In this document: one piece after another, positions 45,979 to 57,960 of the stretch
Layout of the letters: every line of letters begins with the position of its first letter
Numbering within the stretch: position 1 is the first letter of the stretch
From: Mikania micrantha
Lineage: Eukaryota; Streptophyta; Magnoliopsida; Asterales; Asteraceae
Direction: 5' to 3'
Length of the DNA stretch: 64,000 nt
Assembly: GCA_009363875.1 (NCBI GenBank)
Contig: CM018697.1
Coordinates: forward strand, 50,051,484-50,115,483
Translations under genes and position numbers: made by a program
Notes under the pieces: generated by a model
Database searches by the model: none
What the model was told of the DNA's origin: nothing
What the model saw: only the letters and a program-made list of their open reading frames with translations

Positions 45979-47250
45979 ATGCCACCCAGAAGACACCGAC
46001 CTCTCAAGTCTCCGCACCACACTCCTCTACTCCTACACCACCAGATTCACCACTGCCACCTCCTCCTCCTCCACTAAATCCTCCTCCACTTAACCCACCT
46101 CCGGTTCGAGCATAAATCAGGTACTCAATCCTGCTACTATTGCCTTGGCAACACTGCTGAGTAGCCAACTGACGAGCCAACTTAAGGATGTCATCCCAGA
46201 GATGATAAACAGAATTCAAGGCCACGGCAACAACTCCGGCCATACTACTGGAGAGGCTAGTGGAAACACTGGCAACACTTCTGACTGCTCCTGCAAGTAA
46301 TTTGTAGGATGCAAGCCTCCAAGTTTTAATGGTGTTGAAGGAGCTGTTGGACTAATCCAATGGCTAGAGAAGATGGAGAAGAACTTGGACACAAGCAGTT
46401 GTCCAGAACATCATAAAGTTCGCTATGCGGCTGGATCTTTTAGCAAGCGAGCTTTAACGTGGTGGAACTCTCAGATACGATCAAGAGGCAGGGATGAAGC
46501 ACTGACAATGCCTTGGGCAGATTTCAAACTTCTTTTGAGGAACGAATTCTGTCCGAAGCACGAATTACAACAGCTGGAAGTTGAGCTCTCAAATCATGTG
46601 ATGAAGGGAGCTGATCATATGACTTTCACCACTCGCTATCATGAACTGGCAGCTTTGGTGCCAGAGATGGTGCCCACACTAGAGAAGCTGATCGACAGAT
46701 ATGTGGGAGGATTACCCTCCTGCATTCAAAGCATTGTGTTGGCTGCAAACCCTGCAACTCTAGAGTCAGCCATCGCCCTCTCAGCTAAACTCACCAGTGT
46801 GATGGTGAAGGCGGGAGTTTTGAAAGATGACAAGGGGAAGGCTAAGGAAGAACCAACCAAGAAACCTGAGTATCATCAAAAGAAGAAACAAAAGGTCGTC
46901 AAAAACTATGCGATGGCCACTCATCAGAGACAAGCCCCTGCGGCCCCTGCTAACACTACACTCAAGAACTATGTTTGAGTGCATCCTCAGTGCACTCATT
47001 GCAAGTATCATCATCATCCTACTGAACAGTGTAGGAAGTGCATGAACTGTGGTCGATTTGGCCACTGGGTTGCACATTGTCGCGCTACTGCAATGCAAGC
47101 TACCAACATTGCTGCTAGAGCACTACCTCCACCACCACAAAACCTGGGCAACAACAACAACAACAACAGGGGATGCTACAACTGTGGAGAAATGGGTCAT
47201 TTCTCCCGAGACTGTCCGAAGAGAGTGCAACAGGGAGCACAAGCACCTCG
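45979..47250 (+). pseudogene. gag: Element I gag, broken
   Basis: It starts at MPPRR (45979) but in a frame different from the capsid, so one or more shifts lie in the proline-rich head (before about 46300). A TAA follows DCSCK near 46300. The capsid core is then open: SFSKRALTWWNS, FTTRYHELAALVP, DRYVGGLPSC. A TGA at 46976-46978 precedes HPQCTHCKYHH, the half-finger CMNCGRFGHWVAHC and the zinc knuckle CYNCGEMGHFSRDC (47174-47215). From 46373 to 47989 gag and pol share one frame, showing that this family makes a single polyprotein. Confidence 0.88.
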
Positions 47251-47989
47251 CGGACGAGCTTTTGTCATTGAAGCCAATGCAGCACGCCAAGACCCTAATG
47301 TGGTCATTGGTACATTTCTTTTACATGACTCTTATGCATCTATACTGTTTGACACTGGTGCAGACCAGAGTTTTATTTCATTTGATTTTGCACGTCAACT
47401 TAATCTTATTGGGAAAGCTTTAGACTCCCCTTACATTATCGAAGTAGCGAATGGGAAACAAATCACAGTTAGCACTATACTTAGGAACTGCCCACTTACA
47501 CTCACAGATCACACATTTACCATCAACTTGTTACCGATGGAATTGGGCAGTTTTGACATCATCGTGGGAATGAATTGGCTATCACTCAGTAGGGTTGAAG
47601 TCATCTGCTCCGAAAAGCTACTTCGGATTCCAGTGGTGAATGATCGTGTATTGGAAGTTCGTGGGGATCAAGCTAAGAGAAGTGTCAAAATCATATCTTG
47701 CATCAAAGCGCGTAAGTGTTTGCAGAAGAAATGCATAGCTTTCTTGGCTCGCATGGTGGAGAAAGAGAAAGACAAGAAAACGATACAAGACGTACCGATA
47801 GTGAAGAGATACCCTGAAGTGTTTCTCGAAGACCTACCTGGTTTAACACCTGTGCGACCGGTAGAGTTTCGTATTGATCTGATTCCTGGAGCAACACCTG
47901 TTGCTAAATCTCCTTACAGGTTAGCACCTTCGGAGATGCAGGAATTGTCAAACCAACTACAGGAGCTACTCGACAAAGATTTCATCTGA
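47251..47989 (+). pseudogene. Element I aspartic protease and RT entry
   Basis: An uninterrupted frame with the active site ILFDTGADQSF (Asp at 47351-47353), SPYIIEVANGKQI, MELGSFDIIVGMNWLS, the linker KARKCLQKKCIAFL and RT entry PYRLAPSEMQELSNQL. The frame stops at TGA 47987-47989, just before PSYSPWGAP. This is the best-kept protease in the window. Confidence 0.9.
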
Positions 47990-49067
47990 CCGAGCTACTC
48001 ACCTTGGGGAGCTCCGGTTTTGTTTGTAAAGAAGAAATATGGATCCTTTCGTATGTGCATAGACTACAGGGAACTAAACAAACTAACCATCAAGAATCGG
48101 TATCCACTACAGAGGATTGATGATTTGTTTGATCAATTGCAAGGAGCTCAGTACTTTTCGAAGATCGATTTGCGTTCTGGATAACATCAGCTTAGAGTAC
48201 AAGACGAAGACATACCAAAGACGGCGTTTCGTACCAGATACGGGCATCATGGGTTTATGGTGATGCCTTTTGGGTTGACGAATGCACCCGCGGTTTTCAT
48301 GGATCTCATGAACCGAGTGTGTAAGCCGTATTTAGATCAATTTGTTATTGTTTTCATTGATGACAAATTGATCTATTCTAAAAGCAAAGCAGAACATGAG
48401 CAACATCTTAGACTGATCTTGGAACTGTTAAAGGAAGAGAAACTCTGTACCAAATTCTCTGTGTGAATTTTGGTTAAAAGAGGTTCAATTCCTGAGTCAT
48501 GTAGTCAACAGCGAGGGAATACATGTTGATCCTGCCAAGATCGAAGAAATAAAGGACTGGGACACTCCGAAGACACCGACGGAGATACGTTCCTTTCTAG
48601 GCTTAGCAGGCTTTTACAGAAGGTTTATCTCAAACTTTTCTAAGATAGTCCTGCCACTCACAAAGCTAACACAAAAGAGCGAGCCGTTTGTTTGGGAACA
48701 GAAGCAAGAAGATGCCTTTCAGACTTTGAAGCAAAAGCTATGTGATGCTCCGATCTTCTCTCTTCCAGACGGTTGTGATGACTTTGTAGTGTACTGTGAT
48801 GCATCCCATCAGGGACTCGGCTGTGTGCTGATGCAGCGATACAAAGTTATCGCATATGCCTCGAGACAACTGAAGATTCATGAGAAGAATTACACTACTC
48901 ATGATCTAGAACTGGGAGCAGTGGTATTCGCATTGAAGATATGGAGACATTACCTATATGGCACCAAGTGTACCATATTTACTGATCACAAGAATCTGCA
49001 ACACATATTTGATCAGAAGGAACTCAACATGCGACAGCGACGTTGGGTTGAGCTTCTGAATGATTAA
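47990..49067 (+). pseudogene. Element I reverse transcriptase and RNase H, broken
   Basis: RT shows APVLFVKKK, CIDYRELNKLT, IDLRSG (motif A Asp present), MPFGLTNAPAVF and FIDDKLIYSK (48353-48382). A TAA replaces the Tyr of SGYHQ at about 48182-48184, and a two-base loss near 48460 changes frame. RNase H in the new frame has YCDASHQGLG, THDLELGAVVF and TDHKNLQHIFDQKEL, ending at a stop at 49065-49067 within LLNDY. Confidence 0.9.
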
Positions 49068-50640
49068 AATTGTGTAATCAAGTACCATCCGGGCAAGGCA
49101 AACGTTGTAGCTGATGCCTTGAGTCAGAAGGAACGAGTCAAACCCTTGCACGTCAGAGCAATGGGAATGACTGTACAGACAAGCTTACATGACACCATTA
49201 TACAAGCACAACAAGAGGTTGTTGAACGAGGGAACTTGAAAAAATAACTAGATTGTGAAGCAGAAAAGCAATTTGAAACGAAGCCTGATGGAATCGTCTA
49301 CTACAAGGATCATATATGGATTCCTGCAGTGGATGAGTTGAGAAAGCTTATCTTTGATGAAGCACACAAGACCAGGTACTCTGTGCATCCTGGTGATGAT
49401 AAAATGTACCAAGACTTACGGGCATTTTATTGGTGGCCGGGTATGAAGAAAAACATAGCTGAGTATGTTGGTCGATGCCTTACGTGTGCCAAAGTGAAGG
49501 CGGAACACCAGAAACCGTCAGGTTTACCGGAACAGGCTGAAATTCCAGTTTGGAAGTGGGAGCAGATAGCTATGGACTTTGCCACCAAGCTACCCCGCAC
49601 TTCCAGTGGTCATGACACTATTTGGGTTATTATTGACCGATTAACCAAATCTGCTCATTTCTTGCCGATGCGAGAAACTTACACGATGGATAAACTAGCA
49701 AAGCTCTACATCAACGAGATAGTGGTACGCCATGGTGTGCCATTGTCTATCATCTCCGATCATGATAACAGATTCACATCAAGGTTCTGGCAATCTTTGC
49801 AGAAATCTCTGGAGACGCACTTAAACCTGAGTACAGCTTATCATCCACAAACGGATAGTCAAAGCGAACGTACTATACAGACCCTGGAGGACATGTTAAG
49901 AACTTGTATTTTAGACTTTGGTGGGAATTGGGATTCTCATTTGCGACTAATCGAATTCTCCTACAATAACAGCTATCATAGTAGCATCAGATGTGCACCG
50001 TTCGAGGCTCTCTATGGTCGCAAGTGTCGATCGCCGATCTATTGGTCGGAAGTGGGAGATAATCGAATAACCGGGCCAGAACTCATTCAAAAAACTACAG
50101 ACAAAATTTCTCAGATACAACAGAGGCTACAAGCAACACAAAGTAGACAAAAGAGCTATGCCTATAAACGGCGCAAGCCGTTGGAATTTCAAGTGGGAGA
50201 CCGTGTCATGCTAAAGGTATCCCCATGGAAAGGTGTAGTTCGTTTTTGCAAAGAAAGGAAAATTCGCACCACAATACGTAGGACCGTTCGAGATTGTTGA
50301 ACGTATTGGTCCTGTGGCGTACAGACTAAGGTTACCTGATGAACTTAGTGGTGTACACGACGTGTTTCACGTCTCAAACTTGAAGAAGTGCCTCGCTGAT
50401 GAAACTCTTATCATACCGGTTGAAGAAATTCAATTGGATGAACACTTACACTTTGTTGAAGAACCTTTGGAAATTATGGATCGCAAGGTTAAGAAACTGA
50501 GGCGAAGCCGTATTCCGATAGTCAAGGTTCGATGGAACTCAAGGCGCGGACCTGAGTTTACTTGGGAACGCGAAGATCACATGAAGCACAAGTATCCCGA
50601 ACTCTTTACAGAGGAAGCCGTACCGAATAACAATTCTTAA
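49068..50640 (+). pseudogene. Element I integrase with chromodomain, broken
   Basis: After YHPGKANVVADAL a TAA near 49246 cuts the tether. From 49329 a long open frame covers the zinc domain (HKTRYSVHPG, CLTCAKVKAEH) and the complete DDE core (IIDRL, ISDHDNRF, SERTIQ). A one-base insertion near 50248 breaks the GPY/F region. The last frame (to 50640) carries VAYRLRLPDELSGVHDVFHVS and the chromodomain-like VKKLRRSRIPIVKVRWNSRRGPEFTWE. Only a few lesions separate the whole integrase from an open frame. Confidence 0.9.
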
Positions 50641-50662
50641 ATTTCGGGACGAAATTCCTCTA

Positions 50663-50674
50663 ACAATGGGAGAC
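50663..50674 (+). promoter_or_regulatory. Element I polypurine tract
   Basis: ACAATGGGAGAC abuts the 3' LTR. One T interrupts the G-run seen in A and E. Confidence 0.82.
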
Positions 50675-51477
50675 TGTAACATCAGTGCCGGTCACGTTGC
50701 CGGAACAGTGATCACTACAGTAACTTGCACAGTAACTCAGGTACACATTACGTGAAACTATGTTTATGCTATTTACACTTGAGGCTTAACACTAAACTAT
50801 CATGCGATTGTCTGAAATCTCATTAAAACCTTAGGGTTTAACAGTCTGAAACACATCAGACAACATAGTACTGACACACAGATGCTTGATTGATACTATT
50901 ATGTATAAACGTATATGAGGTTAAACAGAGCAAACCATAACGGTTGTTGTTACGAAACACTAAACCGACGAATTATTCGTATAGGTGACGATCTGTATGA
51001 ATGAATCTGAAAGTTTAAAGTTATGAAATAATGACTGGAAAGTAGAAAACAAGAATCAGAAAGCCAAACCATCGTCATGTTTGTTCGAATGACGATTCGA
51101 ACGAATACGCACGATGGCGACGCGTTCTGACGAAACGAAAACAAAAACGTTACGAACGATAATAAATTTAAGGAAATATAATATTTCCTATTTTACAATT
51201 TTGAAACTCATCAGAAATAAATTAAAAAGAAATTACATTAAATTAAAATACGTAAATTCGCGAAAGAATTAACGAAATGTGTAAAAATAATTGATTTCGA
51301 TAAATAATCCAAGAGAATAATATTTAAACTAATTACTAGAAATAACCACCTTCCAAACATTTCAAAATAAACTCTTTTTATTTAAATCACTTAAAACACA
51401 TGTAACGTGCGGGAAACACGACGAAAACAAGAACCGAGCAACCGAAATTAACCGAACACCCCCGGGGTATATAAACC

Positions 51478-51485
51478 CTAAATGA
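51478..51485 (+). promoter_or_regulatory. TATA box, element I 3' LTR
   Basis: TATATAAA, 803 bases from the LTR start, in the same GGGGTATATAAACCC setting as the 5' copy. Confidence 0.6.
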
Positions 51486-51895
51486 GGTTGTTTCTCTCAT
51501 TTATTTCATCCTCACTCTCTCTAGAACTCTTTGGCCGTCATTCTCCCTCTCACTACATTTCAAGACTTTAAATTTCCATAACTTGATCAATACTTGGTGA
51601 AATCTCGTGTTCTTGGTGTCCACGCGAAGCTCTCGACCTCCTCTACCTATAAGTACAACGGATCTGGAGTTTTAACCGGCCAAATCCAAGGTATGAAGCC
51701 ATAAAGTTCATGAAAACTAGGGTTTTCTTGCCCTTAGTTCGACACACACACATGCAACTGATTCTCGGCTTTATCATTCGACCCCATCACCTTTAAGAGT
51801 CATCAATGGCATAACACCATCATTGGACATGAGCATGGGGTATCTTGTTTGGAGCAGATGACGAAGGAGACGCACAGGTTCGTGATGCAGCCCAG

Positions 51896-52262
51896 CCGAA
51901 CCTCCTTCATGTCCACGAACCCCTCATGTGCAGCACCGAACCCTAGACCTTCGGGCGAACCTTTGCGCACAAACCACCGAACCTTGTGTTAATCATCCTC
52001 AGCCGAACCTGTTCATCAACATGGGACGAACCTTTGTCTTTAGCGGTGAACCATGGCAGCGAACCATTACCAAACCCTGACCGAACCTCTTGCATGGCCG
52101 GGCTTCTATCACGCGAACCTAAAGAGACTAGCGGACCTATTATCTTCAGCCGAACTGTGACATGCATTGCGGAACCCAAAATGATGATGGCTGCGAACCT
52201 ACATACTCACGAACCTACACCCATGGGGACGAACCTAGCCTAGTCTTGCATAAAGATCCGAA
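51896..52262 (+). repeat. CGAACC word array, element I 3' LTR
   Basis: Counterpart of 43112-43470 with several single-base changes inside words. Confidence 0.78.
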
Positions 52263-52327
52263 CCTCGGTCAAGGAAGCAAATAGGTTCGCTGGAATCTAT
52301 AATCCCTCGGTCTCCCACCCAAGTGTT

Positions 52328-52580
52328 GGGCCCAAACTTCTTCGGCCCAAAACTTTTCTATTCAGCCACGATGGAAGAAACTTAAGTCCCATTCTATTGG
52401 GCCGAACAACCTTCAAACAGCTCAATTTTAGGCCCACAATAGTGTTCCGGCCCAACAACGTTAATCAACCCAATGGCTTAGTCCACACGTAGTTGGTCCA
52501 TTTTTAAGTGGCCCACACTTATGTCACAAGTCCACGAATACGGGCCGCATGGACCTAGTGGGCCCAACTCCCTCTTTCGG
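52328..52580 (+). repeat. GGCCCA word array, element I 3' LTR
   Basis: Counterpart of 43530-43806, one segment shorter. All words are sense-oriented. Confidence 0.75.
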
Positions 52581-53020
52581 CCCATAACAATAAAATATAT
52601 GAACTAGCATCCGAATAAATTGAATTTGAATAACATGCAGGGGATTCGAATAAGTTACTAGAAGTATGATGAAATTGGACTAAGCACATCATGGGAAACC
52701 CTAACACTCAAATCTTTAAAATTGATTCAGGATTATTATTGGTTATGAAATCAAAGCACATAAACAAGAATGTCACATTGATCTAAGTGGGTTATCTGTC
52801 ACTAAAATCTTTAATAAGTATAAAGGGCCGAAAGATGACCGCGACTCACAAGTGTTAGCCAACTTAGGGCTAACACACATGAGCACACACAGTTCACTAC
52901 AACTTATACTTATAAATTGCAACCAACGTGAAAATTAATAAAGGACCGTGAATACAACAACAACACCACAAATAGCGTGTGCATTCTTATATTTACGTAG
53001 TCAACCACTTCAAACTCAAG

Positions 53021-54237
53021 GTGAGTTCATTTGTCCCTTTTCAAACATATTTGTTTTTACCTCGGGACTGAGAAGCATGTTATACATTTTAAACAATTAT
53101 TGAAATGTTTATAAAATGCTTTTACACTTATTCATGATACTTATACTAATGCTTATGCTTGAAACTCTTATTTGGGGAAACTAAGGACTAAGACTTAAAC
53201 TATATGCTTGATACTTATGGTACGAACTCTATGCTCAAACTATATGGACAATGCTTATGCTATAAACTAAATGCTCAGACTATATGCTCAAGGCTTATGT
53301 GTTAAACTCTATGCTTGAAACTCTATACACAATGCTAATGATATGGATTATGTGCTCAAACTATATGCTAATGCTTCAAACTATATGCTCGAAGCTATGA
53401 TTGTGTGTGAAATGCTAAGCTTGTATCTAATCATGGACTACGTAATTGCTAAACACTGCTAGAGCAGAGATTGTACCCATGCATTGAGATACGTTAAAGC
53501 TAAACTATGACGAGGCTAAGCTATTATCTATATAAGAGACATGTAATTGCCAAACGACTGCTAGAGCAGGGCTTGTGTCTGCTTATATGAGATATGTAAA
53601 TGCTAAACTATTTGTGTGTGCACGGCTTGTGTCTATGCATGAGATACGTAATTGCCAAACGACTGCTAGAGCAGGGTTTGTTTCTTTATATAGGAGACAC
53701 GTAATTGCTAGACTATTCGGAAGCTAAGCTTAAACCAATTCATGAGATACGTAATGGCTAAACACTGCTAGAGCAGAGCTTGTATCTAGCCGTGGACAAC
53801 GTAATTGCTTAACACTGCTAGAGCAGAGCTTGTACACACGCATGAGATTGGTGAAAGCTAAACTATGATTGTGAGACTATGATGCTTGTAAAACTTATTC
53901 TAAAGCTAATACTCTTAAATGCTATAAACTCATAATATTTTAAGCAGAACACTAAAGCGATAATGGAGACTGGATTGAATGGTAGGTAAAATGCTTAATT
54001 ATCGTTAATAACAGTGTCATATGCGGATTCGTATGTGGTGGGACGGCGTCTGGGCGGGTTGTAGGCTCGACTCAGGGGTATGCCCTATATATAAGCATAC
54101 CGATTGGGATATTGCATGTGAAATTAATGAGGTTAAGGTTTTACTGAAAAAGGTTTGCTAAAGCTATTTTTAAACTTATAAACTATATGAACTCACCAAC
54201 CTTTGTGTTGACTTTGCTTTCTTACATGCTTTCTCAG
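53021..54237 (+). other. Putative LTR intron, element I 3' LTR
   Basis: TCAAG/GTGAGTTCAT to TGCTTTCTCAG/GTGATG, 1217 bases, collinear with 44246-45448. It encloses the second CTGCTAGAGCAG array (about 53450-53840). Confidence 0.4.
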
Positions 54238-54599
54238 GTGATGCACAGGTTTAAGCTAAGGCTTTTGGATTGCATACTAGGCTGCCCAATTAGAGGACCT
54301 AGTAGATTATTGGATGGCACATATTTTATTATGGAAGCAAATCACTTTTGATATCTTGTACAGATATAAGATAGAAAACATTAGATTCTTTTGATCGGTT
54401 TACCGGGTTAAATTACTGAACATTGATATTGTAATTTAATTTTGTAATCCTAGTTTAATGCATTTTTGTGCTTTAGTTATTCTTAACATTGATGCTATGT
54501 AAACAACCTGATTATCACGATTATCACTCACGATATCGCGCCCCGAGAACCTTCCGCCCGGCGGGGAACACGATCCGTCCCCCGGCTCGGTGTGTGACA

Positions 54600-55302
54600 A
54601 GCATTAGCAGGTGCTGCAGTAACTTGTTGCAGAGGGGTTCCATCACATAGTTCTTGACAACCTTTTGCTTCTTCTTCTGATGATGTTTGGGCTTCTTTGA
54701 CGGTTCTCCCTTAGCTTTGCCCGAGTCTTTCTTCAGATTTCCTGATTTCACCATTACATCAGTGAGTTTAGCTGATAAGGAGATGGCTGACTCTAGAGTT
54801 GCAGGGTTTGCAGCATGTACAATTCCCTGAATGCAGGATGGTAATCCTCCCACATAACGATCTAACAGCTTCTCCAGAGTCGGCGCCATCTCTGGCACCA
54901 AAGCTACCAGTTCATGATAGCGAGTAGTGTATGCCATGTGGTATGTCCCCCTTCATCACATGGTTAGACAGTTCTGTCTCTAGCTCTGAAGTTCATGCTT
55001 TGGACATAATTCATTCCTCAGGAGGATTTTGAAATCTGCCCAAGGCATAGCCAGTGCTTCTTCTCTGCCTCTAGCTCTTATCTGGGAGTTCCACCATGTT
55101 AAGGCCCGCTTACTAAAAGATCCAGCAGCGTAGCAAACCTTATGGTGTTCTGGACAACCGCTCATGTCCAGTGTGGTCTCCATCTTCTCTAACCATTGGA
55201 TCATTCCAACAGCTCCTTCAACACCGCTAAAGCTTGGCAGTTTGCATCCTACGAATGATTTGTAGGAACAGTTTGAAGTAATGCCAGTCTTTCCACTAGC
55301 TT
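54600..55302 (-). pseudogene. gag: Element H gag capsid, broken
   Basis: Read right to left: SFSGVEGAVGMIQWLEKMETTLDMSGCPEHHKVCYAAGSFSKRALTWWNS-type capsid in separate frames (55204-54980 and 54937 onward), with AYTTRYHELVALVP and DRYVGGLPSC. A frame change lies between 54980 and 54937. The sequence is closest to element I's gag. At 54600 it is cut by element I and continues at 41874. At the right, the N-terminal part of gag and the whole leader are missing: the coding sequence is fused to LTR DNA at about 55303. Confidence 0.85.
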
Positions 55303-56393
55303 CCCCCGAGCCAGCGGGCCGGATCGTGTGTCTCGTCGAGCGGAAGGTTCCCGGGGTGCGATATCGGGAGTGATAATAGTGATGATCAGATTGTTTTTAT
55401 AGCATCAACATTGAGAATAACTAAAGCACAAATAGCATTAAACTAGGATTACAATGTTAAATTACAACTGTCAATGTTTGATAATTTAACTGAGTAAACC
55501 TATCAAAAGAATCAAATGTTTCCTGTCTTGTAACTGTACAAGATATCAAAAAGGACTCACAACAATCACAAAATATGTGCTTTCCAAAAACTACTAGGTC
55601 CTCTAACTGGGCATCCTAGTATGCATTCCTGAGCCTTAACTTAATCATGTACATCACCTGAGAAAGCATGAAAGAAAACAAAGTCAACACAATTGTTGGT
55701 GAGTTCATATAGTTTAGCATTTGAAATATAGTTTTTGCAAACCTTGTCGGTAACAACCTTAACCTCATTAACATCACCTGTAATATCCAATTCGGTATGC
55801 ATATATATAGGGCATACGAAAGGGTCGAGCCTACAACCCGCCCAGACGCTATCCCACCACATACTAAACCACATATGACATTGTTGTTAATGATATTAAG
55901 CATTTTACCTACCATCCAATCCCATTACCATCATAGCTTTCGCATTCGGTTTAAGAGTTTACATTACGCACACCATAGCATCTGCAAGTCTAGTTTTGAG
56001 AGTTACCTTTATGGACAACTGAACACCCTAAGGAATCCAGTATCAATCCATATCGGAACTAGATGTGATCAGCAACATATGTCTTTTTGATAAAGAATTC
56101 CCAAGATGACCCAAAGTCAACTAAAGGAAACCAGAATCATCCTAGTTGTACATCACAATACATGGGTGGACGATGAGGAATCACTATATGGCAAGCACTG
56201 AGAGGCCAACAGTCTGCTCCTCAAAGTCCCGACTATGAAGAACACCCTATGGCAAGCACTGAGAGGCCAGTCGGTCCGTTCTACAATAGCCAATAGCTTT
56301 AGCATACAAGTTTATAGCATTCACATAGCCTGGCATTCATGTAGCTTGTGCCCAGATACTAGCTTTGCATTAGCATAGTTTAGCATTCACGTA
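55303..56393 (-). repeat. Element H 5' LTR, truncated
   Basis: LTR end CCCCGAGCCAGCGGG without the terminal TGTCACA, followed by the acceptor-like CATCACCTGAGAAAG (about 55650), the ATATATATAGGGCATACG block (55801) and repeats of CACTGAGAGGCCA (56190-56275). It resembles the left part of solo LTR D. It breaks off at 56393, where the J sequence begins. Confidence 0.78.
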
Positions 56394-56845
56394 TGTAGAA
56401 TTGCTCTTGATCGTTCAACGGAATCCTATTAGTAATCAAATATATGCGGAATCTGTATTTGATCTATATGTATCAAAGACAAACAATCATTTATAAACAT
56501 CATTTCATTGAATGTAATAAATTGATTACAATGAAATGGTCAAGAACACACAGTTCATTAAATCTCACACAGAGAAAATCATATCTGCCTCACACTCAAA
56601 ACTAAAGAAGTTACAAACCTCTAGACAAACCTGATATATATACATTCTGTTCAACGAACCTAATCGAACCTATAGGTTCGCCAGCCAAACCTTGAGGTTC
56701 GCTGGACGAATCTTTACAATGCAAAGCCTAGGTTCGCTGAACCTATACACAACCTTGCCTAGGTTCGTGGGCCAGACGAACCTATTCAAAACCTATATAA
56801 ACTTAAACATTTTGACAAGCAAACTATTACAAAAATGACCTAACA
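56394..56845 (-). repeat. J: copia-like LTR (about 452 bp), tentative
   Basis: On the minus strand it starts TGTTAGGTCATTTTTG and ends CAATTCTACA, giving TG...CA ends. It contains GGTTCG/CGAACC words in both orientations and a TATATATA run near 56635. I see no polypurine tract next to its start and no target duplication, so the boundaries are uncertain. Confidence 0.4.
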
Positions 56846-56933
56846 AACTATTACAGTAATGTGTTCTAAGTAATGTCGTCTGATCTTCACAACCATTGTC
56901 TACAGCACGAATGATAACTGACTTTGGAATCTT

Positions 56934-57056
56934 TTATAGTCGTTCAGCTTCCAACTTTGCATCTCTGTCATCTATCTCTTTCTGCAACTTCATCAGCTCA
57001 ACATACAAGTAGTTTACATCCTCCCATTTGCATCCAGAATGTATTCCCAGAGTATA
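56934..57056 (-). pseudogene. J: 3' end of an unidentified ORF with a coiled-coil-like tail
   Basis: About 40 codons end at a TAA (56934-56936): VNYLYVELMKLQKEIDDRDAK then LEAERL. The spacing of Leu and Ile and the charge pattern suggest a coiled coil. Its position next to a copia-like LTR recalls the env-like or extra ORF near the 3' LTR of Sireviruses, but that is only a positional analogy. The start is lost at the junction with LTR K (57057). Confidence 0.45.
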
Positions 57057-57444
57057 TGTCGCACCCCGAGAAATCCCGTCCCTTCCGGGGCGCGAGCGGC
57101 GGCAGATTGTCAGGATCGCAGTCTCCGGTCACACAACATGCGAGACCTATATGTCTGATTTCGTACTTACATCCAATAATTTGGATAAAACAGTTTAGTA
57201 AGATCAGAGTTGCGGAAGTATAGTATGAGTTAACCAAACAGTTTAATCATTCATAGTTTGCGGAAGCGTTGATTCAAAAAGGTTTTTAAATCGATAAGTG
57301 ACAATAGCTGCGGAAGCGAATAAAGTTGTTTAACATTACACAACATAATCAAATGATAATCAGAGTCTAGTAAAATAAGACACATAAACAGATGCATGCG
57401 ACTCCAGCCTAGCATCCTATTCCTTGTGCACGTGCCTTAGTTAC

Positions 57445-57960
57445 CTGAGAAAACATGCGAGTAAAAGGTCAATACAAAGGTTGGTGAGAGCACAGGTTTT
57501 TCATAAGCAGTAAACATCAAATGTTTAAAGTAAGAGTTCAGTAGATTTACATATCACGACAATGCTGTATCGATTGATAGCTAGTCAATACAGTTATATT
57601 ATATTGTGGATGGTACCGAAGCTGACAGTTTGTGCCTCCCGCCATGTTATCACAGGACAATGGCAAAGTATTGGTCAATATTGCACCCATTCCGACCTCC
57701 AGTCGGGTGGCCTCCAAGACACGATGGGTGGGGCTTGTCGGGCCCAAATAGTACTATTCAAGATTACCATGCTAGGCGTTATGCTATTAACGGTCCGAGG
57801 AGTATCGGGAGGACTTTTAGTTGTGATAGGGGCCCACACATATACATATAATGATAAAGCATGTCCATACGTAAATAAAATGAGTTGTTGTTCAAAACAG
57901 TTGTAATGCAATGTTTTCTCCCCCAAAGGTAGAAAAGATAAAAAGGGGCCGTGAACTCAC
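57445..57960 (-). other. Putative LTR intron, LTR K
   Basis: On the minus strand it runs from TATCAG/GTGAGTTCAC to TTTTCTCAG/GTAACT, 516 bases. This is the shortest version of the module and comes from the most diverged LTR, so shared edges here are informative. Confidence 0.38.

Larger units (their letters stand above)
41875..54599 (+). mobile_element. Element I: complete but defective Tekay-type chromovirus nested in element H
   Basis: LTRs begin TGTAACA and end TGTGACA. They flank a Met-tRNA primer site, gag-pol and a polypurine tract. Target copies AACAT (41870-41874) and AGCAT (54600-54604) differ by one base. In the sense of H they read ATGTT and ATGCT, consistent with one later change. 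H gag reads smoothly across when I is removed. The two LTRs are similar along their whole length apart from small indels. The chromodomain and integrase triad are intact in their frames, but gag-pol as a whole is interrupted. Confidence 0.93.
50675..54599 (+). repeat. Element I 3' LTR (3925 bp)
   Basis: Starts TGTAACATCAGTGCC and ends GGTGTGTGACA. It has the same plan as the 5' LTR, with small differences such as a 24-base gap in the GGCCCA array near 52490 and a two-repeat shorter CT run near 51515. Confidence 0.93.

Noticed and set aside
57562..57906. Overlapping open frames of 81-114 codons on both strands in LTR K
   Set aside because: They lie inside the LTR next to the putative intron edge, with no conserved motif and equal openness on both strands.
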